A stretch of 9,728 nt of DNA. Origin: Planctomycetia bacterium (GTDB taxonomy: Bacteria > Planctomycetota > Phycisphaerae > Phycisphaerales > SM1A02). Below the pieces are notes generated by a model. The model was not told the origin of the DNA. It worked only from the letters and a program-made list of their open reading frames with translations, and searched no databases. The stretch is from the NCBI GenBank assembly GCA_005804005.1, contig SYPI01000068.1, positions 1 through 9,728 on the forward strand, read 5' to 3'. Made by a program: the position numbers and the translations under genes. Positions 1 through 6,170 of the stretch are shown here, piece by piece (the first letter of the stretch is position 1; the number at the start of each line of letters is the position of its first letter).

Positions 1-1
1 C

Positions 2-364
2 AACATCAATCTGAGCGCGCCCGGCGTACTCGACTACCTGCGCGATTCGATCGCCGCCGGGTCGATCCGCTTCGCGCTGACCAGTTTCACATCGGTAGTG
101 CAGGGTGGCGGAAACTTCCCGGCCTTCTACGCCAAGGAGAATGCCGAAGTAGCCCTGGGTATCGCTCAGGCGGCTAGGCTGGAACTGATTCTGCACCCGA
201 CGGCTGGCTGCGGCGCAGACATTGATTGCTCCGGCGCAGTTGACGGCGCCGATCTTGCGCTGCTGCTCTCTGGCTGGGACCAGCCCGGCGATGCCGACAT
301 TGATGGCAATGGCGTCGTCGAAGGCGCGGACCTCAGTCTGCTCTTGTCGGCCTGGACCGGCTGA
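2..364 (+). CDS. C-terminal part of a secreted protein with dockerin-like tail (5' end outside window)
   Basis: The frame is open from the left edge (first full codon at base 2) to TGA at 362-364, so the true start lies upstream; a GTG at 98 is in frame but internal. The last ~50 residues hold two near-identical calcium-loop repeats, DIDCSGAVDGADL and DIDGNGVVEGADL, each followed by a hydrophobic LLLS(G/A)W segment. This is the layout of the type I dockerin-like tails common at the ends of planctomycete extracellular proteins. A Cys just before and one inside the first loop could form a disulfide (inference). The region before the tail (..RFALTSF.., GGNFPAFYAKENAE, ARLELIL) resembles the end of a beta-sandwich domain, but I cannot name the family. 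The tail probably mediates calcium-dependent protein binding or surface attachment; no cohesin partner is visible here. The function of the main body is unknown. Confidence 0.75.
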   Translation, partial: NINLSAPGVLDYLRDSIAAGSIRFALTSFTSVVQGGGNFPAFYAKENAEVALGIAQAARLELILHPTAGCGADIDCSGAVDGADLALLLSGWDQPGDADIDGNGVVEGADLSLLLSAWTG

Positions 365-370
365 CCACCC

Positions 371-427
371 GCTCGTTCTGGGGAGAGAAGTGCGAGTGCT
401 ACTCGCACTTTCTTCCCGAGAACGGGT
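371..427. terminator. Long imperfect hairpin between convergent genes
   Basis: A perfect 10-bp stem, AAGTGCGAGT (388-397) with ACTCGCACTT (401-410), closes on the 3-base loop GCT. It continues outward with small bulges through GGG/CCC and then GTTCT (375-379) with AGAAC (419-423). It fills the gap between the + gene stop (364) and the - gene stop (431-433), so it probably ends transcription from both sides. There is no long T-tract on either strand, so it may act as a bidirectional barrier rather than a classic intrinsic terminator. Confidence 0.6.
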
Positions 428-430
428 GAA

Positions 431-736
431 CTACGCCGCGCTGGGTGCCAATGGCGCGCGCAGACGACTGACGATGCGGCGCACGGTAACCAGGGTCTCC
501 TCCACCGCGCTAGCCGGACTGCGCATCACCGCGGCGATCTCTTCTATCGACAGCGCTTCGGTGTAGCGCAGCATGACCACCGTGCGCTGGTGTCGCGACA
601 GTGCCCTCGCGATGTCGTTGATGAATGTCGTTGCAGCCGTGGTCATCGGCGCTCTCCCTCCCTGGCCACGGCGCGTCGTTGCGGCGGCGCGATCCGTGCC
701 CGCTGGGGACAGGGTATCAGCATTGGTGGTCTTCAT
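431..736 (-). CDS. Small sigma-70 region 4-like helix-turn-helix protein
   Basis: This is a 101-residue ORF. Its C-terminal ~55 residues (HQRTVVMLRYTEALSIEEIA, then AAVMRSPASAVEETLVTVRR) look like the region 4 helix-turn-helix of ECF-type sigma factors, where 'R..V..LRY.E.LS..EIA..M..S..AV' is typical. No region 2 is present, so it cannot be a complete sigma factor. It is more likely a DNA-binding or RNA polymerase-binding regulator, or a sigma relic. The ATG at 736-734 overlaps the stop of the upstream HD-GYP gene as ATGA, which suggests translational coupling, with a weak AAAGGA further upstream. A second in-frame ATG at 646-644 has a much stronger Shine-Dalgarno (AGGGAGGGAGAG, about 5 bases before it) and would give a 71-residue protein made almost only of the helix-turn-helix. 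The 30 residues that separate the two starts are Ala/Thr/Arg/Gly-rich and show no domain. The gene is probably real; its start is uncertain. Confidence 0.65.
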   Translation of the reverse strand: MKTTNADTLSPAGTDRAAATTRRGQGGRAPMTTAATTFINDIARALSRHQRTVVMLRYTEALSIEEIAAVMRSPASAVEETLVTVRRIVSRLRAPLAPSAA

Positions 737-1383
737 GCGGCACGGGTCCTTTCGAGGGGTGATTCGGGTTGAAGTTCAAAGTCCATCTGGCAGAAGGTGG
801 CGGCCAGGGTGGGGTCGAATTGAGTCGCCGCGCAACGGCTGATCTCCTCCAGCGCCTGTCCATGCGCCCGCGGGGCGCGGTAGACCCGGTCGGAAACCAT
901 GGCGTCGTAGGCGTCGGCGATGGCGATGATGCGCGCGGTCGTTGGAATGTTTGGCCCAGCGACGCGATTCGGATACCCGGCACCATCCCAACGCTCATGA
1001 TGGCAGAGCACGCTGTGCAGGCAGGCGGTGCCCGCCCGCGCCCCGCGCAGCAGTTCGCAGCCGATCTCCGGATGCTGGCGAACAACTGCAAACTCGCGTT
1101 CGGTCAGCGGCCCCGGCTTGCGCAGAATCGCCTCGGGAATGCCCAGCTTTCCGACATCGTGCACCATCGCCGTGCGCTTTACGGCTGAGGCGTAACTCAC
1201 GCTCCCGGTGGCCTCCACCGCCAACTGCCAAGCCAGCGTGGCCACGCGCGAACAATGCCGGCGAGTGTCCTCATCCTTGCTGGCCATCAGTTCCACAAAG
1301 AACTCCGGATCGATCGCCCGGGGGAAGTCAGAATCGTTCTTCGATTCGGCGGCAAGGGTCGACTTGAGGCGGGTAAGGCTCAT
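733..1383 (-). CDS. HD-GYP domain phosphodiesterase, stand-alone
   Basis: The 216-residue product is almost entirely one HD-GYP domain, the metal-dependent family that hydrolyses cyclic di-GMP (some members cGAMP) in the cytoplasm. Visible motifs, in order: H43 in RRHCSRVA; the HD pair with GK in MVHDVGKLGIP (H75, D76, K79); H104 in RQHPEIG; HHERWDGAGYP (H128, H129, GYP 136-138); and IADAYDAMVSDRVYR from 155. All expected metal ligands and the GYP signature are present, so it should be active. There is no receiver, PAS or membrane segment in its ~30-residue N-terminus, so the input must come from elsewhere. I chose ATG 1383-1381 because CAGGAG lies about 6 bases upstream; an in-frame GTG at 1404 adds seven residues without such support. 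Its stop overlaps the start of the downstream region 4-like ORF, and it is divergent from the serine cluster. Confidence 0.9.
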   Translation of the reverse strand: MSLTRLKSTLAAESKNDSDFPRAIDPEFFVELMASKDEDTRRHCSRVATLAWQLAVEATGSVSYASAVKRTAMVHDVGKLGIPEAILRKPGPLTEREFAVVRQHPEIGCELLRGARAGTACLHSVLCHHERWDGAGYPNRVAGPNIPTTARIIAIADAYDAMVSDRVYRAPRAHGQALEEISRCAATQFDPTLAATFCQMDFELQPESPLERTRAA

Positions 1384-1498
1384 CTGGAACTCCTGTCGGT
1401 GCACTCGCCATCGGCCCCCGCCAAGGCCGACTTCAGCCGACTTCCCGAGATTCCGCCCGAACCCGGTGGCCCGTAAACTTCCCGGCCCCCTTACCCCA
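1384..1498. promoter_or_regulatory. Divergent intergenic region (HD-GYP / serine cluster)
   Basis: This is a 115-base gap between divergently transcribed starts, so it should hold both promoters. On the + strand TAAACT (1474-1479) fits a TAnnnT -10 box with a weak TTCCGC 17 bases before it; that would give a very short leader, consistent with the lack of a Shine-Dalgarno before ATG 1499. On the - strand the only clear signal is the CAGGAG ribosome site of the HD-GYP gene. The promoter assignment is weak. Confidence 0.3.
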
Positions 1499-2743
1499 AT
1501 GGCGATCTGTCATTCATTCAGGGCCCTGCGACCCAGTCGCAGCCGCGTTTCAGAGGTGGCCTGCCCTCCCTACGACACGGTCGATTGGACCGAAGCTCAG
1601 GTCATCGCCCACACCAGCCCGAACTCGTTCATGCCGGTGGTGCGCGGCGACGCGGTGCTGGCGGAGGGCACAGCACAGGGTTCCACTGAGGCTTGCCGGG
1701 CATCACAGGCGGCGCTGGCTGGACTGCTGGCGCGCGGAGTCCTCGAGCACGAACCGCAGCCAACCATGTACGCCTATCGGCAGGTGATGAACGGCCACCG
1801 CCAGTCGGGGCTGGTTTGCTGTGTTGATGTGGAGGAGTATCGGCGTGGGGCGATCGCCCAGCACGAACGGACCCGGCCGGAGAAGGAGGGCGAGCGACTG
1901 GCGCACATGCTGGCCCTCTCGGCGCACGCCGAGCCAGTGTTTCTGGCGGCACGCTGCGATCAACTCGCCGAGCAACTCCGACGCGAAATGAATGACAGGC
2001 CGCTCTTCCACTTCGTTGCCAAGGATGGCGTGACTCACTCCATGTGGAGCGTGCATGATCCCGCTGCGTACCAAGCGCTCTTGGCGCCCGTAGAGCGGCT
2101 ATACATCGCCGACGGTCACCATCGCTGTGCGGCGGCGCTGCGAGCTCACGATTCACTGCGCGGCAGCGGCGCGCCAGCGGCGGTCTTGGCTGAGGCGGCG
2201 CGGTTCCCGGCGGTCATCTTCCCCGCGATGGACCTGCACATCGCGCCATACCACCGCGTCGTGCTCAGCAGTGATGTTTCCACCGACACCCTGCTGGCCC
2301 GCCTGAGCGCCGAGTCTCCGGTTCAAGCGTGGGAATCGGGCAGTCCCGGTGCCCCGGGTTGGTGCTGCATGCGAACTCCCGGGGCGTGGCATCGATTCCG
2401 CCTTGAACGCCGCAGTTCGCGCCGTGACCGCACCGACACGCTGGATGTGGACAGCCTGCAGCGCCGAATCCTAGGCCCAATGCTGGGAATCACCGACCCG
2501 CGCCACGACCAGCGGCTTTCATTCATCGGCGGCAACCACAGCGACCTGCTGGCGCACCTGGTGGACACCGGCAAGGCGACGCTGGCCTTCGCCATGTTCC
2601 CAATGGCAGTTGATCAGGTGCTCGCCATCGCCGACGCCGGCGAAATCGCCCCGCCGAAGTCGACTTGGTTCGAGCCGAAGTTGCGCAGCGGACTATTCGT
2701 GCACAGCTTCGCTGCTGGGCACCTTGGCGGGGGGGCGAAGTAG
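1499..2743 (+). CDS. DUF1015 family protein of the serine biosynthesis cluster
   Basis: The 414-residue product matches the DUF1015 family over its full length. It has the N-terminal FRALRP and CPPYDTVD, a central HERTRPEKEGER (residues 122-133), the signature ADGHHRCAAAL (204-214), and the conserved C-terminus PPKSTWFEPKLRSGLFVH (385-402). The reaction is not established to my knowledge. The family is often found beside serA and serC, as here, where serA begins 10 bases after its stop. The DGHHR motif recalls the G-H-R motif of ParB-fold proteins, a superfamily that includes the archaeal free-serine kinase SerK; a nucleotide- or phosphate-handling role in serine metabolism is therefore an inference worth testing. 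I placed the start at ATG 1499 because FRALRP normally lies within about ten residues of the N-terminus; the frame stays open upstream to 1208 but that extension is antisense to HD-GYP. No Shine-Dalgarno is visible; an in-frame GTG at 1466 is an alternative. Confidence 0.88.
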   Translation: MAICHSFRALRPSRSRVSEVACPPYDTVDWTEAQVIAHTSPNSFMPVVRGDAVLAEGTAQGSTEACRASQAALAGLLARGVLEHEPQPTMYAYRQVMNGHRQSGLVCCVDVEEYRRGAIAQHERTRPEKEGERLAHMLALSAHAEPVFLAARCDQLAEQLRREMNDRPLFHFVAKDGVTHSMWSVHDPAAYQALLAPVERLYIADGHHRCAAALRAHDSLRGSGAPAAVLAEAARFPAVIFPAMDLHIAPYHRVVLSSDVSTDTLLARLSAESPVQAWESGSPGAPGWCCMRTPGAWHRFRLERRSSRRDRTDTLDVDSLQRRILGPMLGITDPRHDQRLSFIGGNHSDLLAHLVDTGKATLAFAMFPMAVDQVLAIADAGEIAPPKSTWFEPKLRSGLFVHSFAAGHLGGGAK

Positions 2744-2753
2744 AATCACTTCA

Positions 2754-4022
2754 ATGGGCGCCTCCGGAAAGATCCTGCCGCCGCACTCGACTCCCGAGAC
2801 CGGAGCGGCACGGGTGCTGGTCGCCTCGCTGCGCGATGCGGCCATGGCCGAGACGCTGCGCGAACTGGGTTGCGAGGTGATGGACAACCACCACCTGAGC
2901 GCCGAAACGCTGCCGGGGGCGCTGCACGATCTGGCGCCCGATGTCCTGATCGTGGGCGACCTGACCGTGAGTGCCACGGCGATGGATGCCACGCCGCAAC
3001 TGGCTCTGGTCATCCATGCTGGCAACGGCGAGGGCGCAGTGGATGTGTCTGCGGCCAGCGCCCGCGGCATCCTGGTGGCCAACTGCCCCACGCGCGGCGC
3101 GGTGGCCGCAGCCGAACTGGCCTGGGGGTTGATCTTGGCCTGCGATCGCCGCATCCCCGAGCAAGCCATTGATTTGCGCGCCGGCCGCTGGAATCGCACC
3201 CCCTACCTCTCCTGCTCCGGATTGAATGGCCGCACTCTGGGCTTGATCGGGTTCGGCGCCGTCGGCCAGGAAGTGGCTCGGCGCGGCCGCGCGTTTGGAA
3301 TGCATGTTCTGGCGTGGAGTCGAAGCCTGACTGAAGAACGCTGCGATCTGCTGCACATCGACCTCTGCAGCAATCTGGTGAACCTCGCCAAGTTGGCGGA
3401 TGTCATCTCGGTGAGCGTCACCGGCAGCGACCAGACTCATCACATGCTGGGCGAGAAGTTCTTCGCCGCCATGCGTCCCGGAGCGATTCTGGTGAACACC
3501 AGCTTGGGCACCGTGATTGACGAGGCGGCGCTGCAGCGCGCGATTACCGACAAGGGGATTCGGGTTGGATTGGATGTGTTCAGCGGACAGCCGACCGCCG
3601 ACGATGGCTCGGTGAAGAGCAGTCTGCTGGCCAACCCTGGCGTTTACGCCACGCACGGCGTTGGCGGATGGACCACTCAGGCTCGCTCCGCTGTAGCCGA
3701 GGAAACCTCGCGAATCTTGGCTGGCTGGATGCATGACGGCCATGTGTTCAACTGCCTGAATGATTCGCCGAGCAATCAAGGCAAGGCCGTGCTGCGAGTT
3801 CGCCACGCCAACCGTCCCGGCGTGCTGGCCCGGGTGTTTGAGGTGCTAGGCCGCGGCGGCGTGAACATCGAGGAGATGGAGAATGTGATCTGTGCTGGCG
3901 GCGAGGCGGCAATCGTCCGCATGCATCTGGCCTCAATGCCCACCGATGCCCAGTTGCGGGAGATTCGCGCCACCGAGTGCGTGTTCGCCGCAACCGCCGG
4001 CCCATCACGGCTGGGCGGCTGA
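2754..4022 (+). CDS. serA: SerA-like 2-hydroxyacid dehydrogenase with C-terminal ACT domain
   Basis: The 422-residue product has the D-3-phosphoglycerate dehydrogenase layout: an N-terminal catalytic part (~18-120), a Rossmann domain with GFGAVG (166-171), the rest of the catalytic part to ~330, and an ACT domain (~345-415, NRPGVLARVFEVLGRGGVNI) that in SerA binds serine for feedback control. It sits between DUF1015 and serC, so oxidation of 3-phosphoglycerate is the expected role. The active site is odd: the family motif N-T-S-R-G reads NTSLG, placing Leu251 where E. coli SerA has catalytic Arg240; the ENEP-type motif reads SGQP, placing Gln279 at the catalytic Glu; a His (H301, in THGVGGWT) remains, with one extra residue in the motif. 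The first-domain RAG.G.DN segment reads HAGNGEGAVD. After the second Rossmann strand the sequence is WSRS (188-191) rather than an acidic residue, suggesting NADP(H). ATG 2754 was chosen since the first beta strand (ARVLVASL) follows soon after; no clear Shine-Dalgarno. It could be a clade-specific SerA or a changed paralogue. Confidence 0.85.
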   Translation: MGASGKILPPHSTPETGAARVLVASLRDAAMAETLRELGCEVMDNHHLSAETLPGALHDLAPDVLIVGDLTVSATAMDATPQLALVIHAGNGEGAVDVSAASARGILVANCPTRGAVAAAELAWGLILACDRRIPEQAIDLRAGRWNRTPYLSCSGLNGRTLGLIGFGAVGQEVARRGRAFGMHVLAWSRSLTEERCDLLHIDLCSNLVNLAKLADVISVSVTGSDQTHHMLGEKFFAAMRPGAILVNTSLGTVIDEAALQRAITDKGIRVGLDVFSGQPTADDGSVKSSLLANPGVYATHGVGGWTTQARSAVAEETSRILAGWMHDGHVFNCLNDSPSNQGKAVLRVRHANRPGVLARVFEVLGRGGVNIEEMENVICAGGEAAIVRMHLASMPTDAQLREIRATECVFAATAGPSRLGG

Positions 4023-4027
4023 CCTCG

Positions 4028-5134
4028 ATGGCCACCGGACGCAAGTTCAATTTCTCTGCCGGCCCCGCCACACTGCCAGAGAGCGTTCTGGCCGAGTTGC
4101 GCGAAGCGGTCTGGAGTGTCGATGGCACCGGCATCGGCCTGCTGGAGCACAGCCACCGCGCCGAGTGGTTCATGAGAGTGGCGGCCGATACCGAGGCGGC
4201 GGTGCGCGCCGCCTTCGGCGCTGGCGAAGATTGGTCGGTCACTTTCATGCAAGGCGGCGCCTCGCTGCACTTCAATCTGCTGCCGCTCAACTTCCTGCCG
4301 CTTGACGCGGTCGCCGACTACCCCGACACCGATGTCTGGTCTGCCAAGGCGATCCGCGAGGGCCGCGCTCTGCATGAGGCGGGCCTGTGCGGGCGAGTGG
4401 CCGTACCGTTCGATGGCCAGACATCCGACTACGACCACGCCCCGGCGCAGACGGAATTGCGCTGCAGTCCCCAAGCGGCGTACTTCCACTACTGCTCCAA
4501 CAACACCGTGCGCGGCACGCGGTTCGCGACTGCGCCGCGGGTTGATGCCCCACTCTTCTGTGATGTGAGCAGTGAGGCGCTCTCGCGCCCGATCGACTTG
4601 GCACGCCACTCCCTCATCTATGCCACGGCGCAAAAGAATCTCGGCGCCGCCGGACTGGTCCTGGTGCTGGCGCGGCGCGAACTGCTGGCGCGCGCCCGGC
4701 GCGACCTGCCATCCATGCTGTCGTATGCCGCCTTTGAAAAGGCACAGTCCATGCCCAACACCCCGCACACCACCGGCATCTGGCTGCTGGGCCGCATGGT
4801 GCGCTGGGTACTCACCGAAGGCGGCGTGGCCGAAATGGAGCGGCGCGCGGCCCACCGCGCCGGACTGTTGTACGCCGAGATCGACCGCAGCGGCGGCTTC
4901 TACCACGGTCTGTCTCGCCCCGATTGCCGCTCACACATGAATGTGTCGTTTCGTCTGCCGAGCGCCGAGCTTGACTCTCATTTCGCCCGCGAAGCAGCCG
5001 CTCAGGGCATGGTCACGCTGGAAGGACACCGGGAAGTTGGCGGCATCCGCGCGTCGATCTACAACGCCTTCCCACTGGCCGGGGTACAGGCGCTGGCATC
5101 GTTCATGCGCGAGTTCGCCAAATCGAACGGCTAA
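4028..5134 (+). CDS. serC: Phosphoserine aminotransferase
   Basis: The 368-residue product is a full-length PLP-dependent aminotransferase of the SerC type, which converts 3-phosphohydroxypyruvate and glutamate to phosphoserine and 2-oxoglutarate in the cytoplasm. Family landmarks are intact: N-terminal KFNFSAGPATLP; EHSHRAEWF (the HR phosphate-binding pair); DVWSAKAI (the Trp that stacks on PLP); YCSNNTVRGTRF; CDVSSEALSRPID; the PLP lysine K203 in ATAQKNLGAAG; SMPNTPHTTGIWLLG; and the C-terminal GHREVGGIRASIYNAFPL. Length fits the family (~360). ATG 4028 lies 5 bases after the serA stop, so the genes are almost certainly cotranscribed and coupled; the frame is open further upstream only within serA. 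The ribosome site is weak. Unlike its SerA-like neighbour, nothing in its active site looks changed, which argues that the pathway is functional. Confidence 0.95.
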   Translation: MATGRKFNFSAGPATLPESVLAELREAVWSVDGTGIGLLEHSHRAEWFMRVAADTEAAVRAAFGAGEDWSVTFMQGGASLHFNLLPLNFLPLDAVADYPDTDVWSAKAIREGRALHEAGLCGRVAVPFDGQTSDYDHAPAQTELRCSPQAAYFHYCSNNTVRGTRFATAPRVDAPLFCDVSSEALSRPIDLARHSLIYATAQKNLGAAGLVLVLARRELLARARRDLPSMLSYAAFEKAQSMPNTPHTTGIWLLGRMVRWVLTEGGVAEMERRAAHRAGLLYAEIDRSGGFYHGLSRPDCRSHMNVSFRLPSAELDSHFAREAAAQGMVTLEGHREVGGIRASIYNAFPLAGVQALASFMREFAKSNG

Positions 5135-5147
5135 CTCAACGGTTAGC
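5130..5147. terminator. Small stem-loop between convergent serC and DUF1080 genes
   Basis: GCTAAC (5130-5135, including the serC stop) pairs with GTTAGC (5142-5147) around the 6-base loop TCAACG. It lies in the 21-base gap between two converging stop codons. The stem is only 6 bp and there is no T-tract, so a terminator role is only suggested by position. Confidence 0.3.
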
Positions 5148-5155
5148 GAGGGCGA

Positions 5156-5851
5156 TCACTTCTTGGCTGGCACGGCTGGCGCGGTCGTCGGCGAGCCCTT
5201 GTCCAAGTTCTTCAACCGAATGTGGCGGAACTGAATGTAGGAGCCCTCGCTCTGCAGCCCGATTCTCCCGGGGGTTGCCGCGCAAGCGCTGGCCTCGTTC
5301 TGCAACGCACCATTGACGAACATCTTCAGGCTGCCGCCGTCGAGGACGATCTTGTAGTGGTTCCACTCGCCGAGGGGCTTCTCATTCGTCCCAGTGGCCT
5401 TCTTGGTGCGACGGCCCTCGGTGCGCGCCTTGTCCGTGACCATGGGAAAGTCGCCGATGTTCCAGATATCCCCGGCATTCAGCGAGTGCAACTGGGCCTC
5501 AATCGAATTGGGCCAAACCTTGTCCGCGCCATTGATGCGCATGAGCACCCCGGAGTTGCCGGCTCCCTTGGCCGCGTCGAAACGCCAATCCAGTTCCAGT
5601 TCGAAGCTGGTGTAGTCCTGAGTGGTCTGGAGGTAGCCCGCCGGAGTGCCGCTGCAGGTGAGTATGCCATCGGCCACCGACCAGGTCTTGGCCGGGTCCT
5701 CGCCGCCCGGAAGGAATGCCTTCCACCCCGAGAGGTCCGTGCCGTTGAAGAGCTCGACCCAGCCCTCGCCTTCGCCCCCGCGGGAGGCGACACCAGCCAA
5801 CGGCAGCACCAACACGACCGTTGCCGCGAGCGAACCGATGAGGCGCGTCAT
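5156..5851 (-). CDS. Secreted DUF1080 (3-keto-disaccharide hydrolase type) protein, copy 1
   Basis: The 231-residue product starts with a Sec signal peptide (MTRLIGSLAATVVLVLPLAG, cleavage probably near VAS, residues 21-23). From residue 31 to ~216 there is one DUF1080 domain, a concanavalin/laminin-G-like jelly roll: WVELFNGTDLSGWKAF, GNSGVLMRI, IEAQLHSLNAGDIWN, GEWNHYKIVLDGGSLKMFVN, GRIGLQSEGSYIQFRHIRLK. Members of this family are named for 3-keto-disaccharide or 3-keto-glycoside hydrolysis and are numerous in planctomycetes; the substrate here is unknown. A Pro/Ala/Lys-rich tail ends the protein. I chose ATG 5851, not the earlier in-frame start at 6025, because it begins the signal peptide, has GAGGGA about 9 bases upstream and overlaps the DUF2934 stop as ATGA; the longer frame is a Gln-rich shadow of DUF2934. 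It is the last gene of the - strand operon. Confidence 0.9.
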   Translation of the reverse strand: MTRLIGSLAATVVLVLPLAGVASRGGEGEGWVELFNGTDLSGWKAFLPGGEDPAKTWSVADGILTCSGTPAGYLQTTQDYTSFELELDWRFDAAKGAGNSGVLMRINGADKVWPNSIEAQLHSLNAGDIWNIGDFPMVTDKARTEGRRTKKATGTNEKPLGEWNHYKIVLDGGSLKMFVNGALQNEASACAATPGRIGLQSEGSYIQFRHIRLKNLDKGSPTTAPAVPAKK

Positions 5852-6144
5852 CGCTTGCCGTCCCTCGTGCTTCTGCTGCTCTTGTTGCTCTTGCCGCCCT
5901 TGCCGGTGAGCGAGAGCTCGCGTTCCGCTACCAGCCAGCAGTCGACATGATGGTCGCCGGTGGCCAGCCAGCGCAGATAGGCGGCAGTCTGAATCTGCGA
6001 GAACGACGGCTGCTTGGATGACCATGAGTCCACGCTTGTGCTGGTCTTGCGGCGCCGAGTGGTCGCCTTTACCCCCTTGGTCATGGTTGCCTTGGCGATG
6101 GTGGGCGAGTTCGTCTTCGTCGTCCGGGTGGTCTTCTTGGCCAT
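5848..6144 (-). CDS. Small Lys/Arg-rich DUF2934 protein
   Basis: The 98-residue product has a basic Lys/Thr/Arg-rich N-terminus (MAKKTTRTTKTN...), a central ~30-residue segment IQTAAYLRWLATGDHHVDCW followed by LVAERELSL that fits the DUF2934 pattern (AY.....G...D.W..AE.EL), and a basic Ser/Gly/Lys tail. DUF2934 has no firm function; the charge suggests nucleic-acid contact, but this is inference. The start is well supported: AGGAGGA (complement of 6153-6159), 8 bases before ATG 6144-6142, the best ribosome site in the window. Its stop overlaps the DUF1080 start downstream (ATGA, 5851-5848), and it begins 26 bases after the flavin reductase-like gene. Strong initiation here could drive translation of the secreted DUF1080 gene by coupling. 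Confidence 0.8.
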   Translation of the reverse strand: MAKKTTRTTKTNSPTIAKATMTKGVKATTRRRKTSTSVDSWSSKQPSFSQIQTAAYLRWLATGDHHVDCWLVAERELSLTGKGGKSNKSSRSTRDGKR

Positions 6145-6152
6145 CGATTGAT

Positions 6153-6159
6153 TCCTCCT
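6153..6159 (-). promoter_or_regulatory. Perfect Shine-Dalgarno (AGGAGGA) for the DUF2934 gene
   Basis: The + strand reads TCCTCCT, giving AGGAGGA on the coding strand 8 bases before ATG 6144-6142. It fixes the start of the DUF2934 gene and contrasts with the weak or absent sites before the flavin reductase-like, DUF1015, serA and serC genes. Confidence 0.8.
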
Positions 6160-6170
6160 AGAACAGCAGA

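Noticed and set aside
364..566. Continuation of a + strand open frame (222-566) past the dockerin protein stop
   Set aside because: It is a different frame that crosses the hairpin and the 3' end of the region 4-like gene, with no recognisable domain.
1208..1498. N-terminal extension of the DUF1015 frame
   Set aside because: These 97 codons lie antisense to the HD-GYP gene and across the divergent promoter gap; the family N-terminus begins just after ATG 1499.
1629..2156. - strand open frame (175 codons) opposite DUF1015
   Set aside because: Arg/Pro/Ala-rich shadow without motif, opposite well-conserved DUF1015 sequence.
2751..3806. Long - strand open frame (351 codons) opposite serA
   Set aside because: It is rich in Gln/Ala/Gly/His with no motif and mirrors the codon periodicity of serA, whose + strand product has clear family motifs.
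3776..4906. Long - strand open frame (376 codons) opposite serC
   Set aside because: SerC motifs on the + strand are complete; the opposite frame is a compositional shadow in high-GC DNA.
5222..5950. + strand open frame (242 codons) opposite DUF1080 copy 1 and part of DUF2934
   Set aside because: No domain pattern; both - strand genes have ribosome sites and recognisable families.
5852..6025. N-terminal extension of DUF1080 copy 1
   Set aside because: The extra 58 residues are a Gln/Arg-rich shadow of the DUF2934 gene; the signal peptide begins at ATG 5851.
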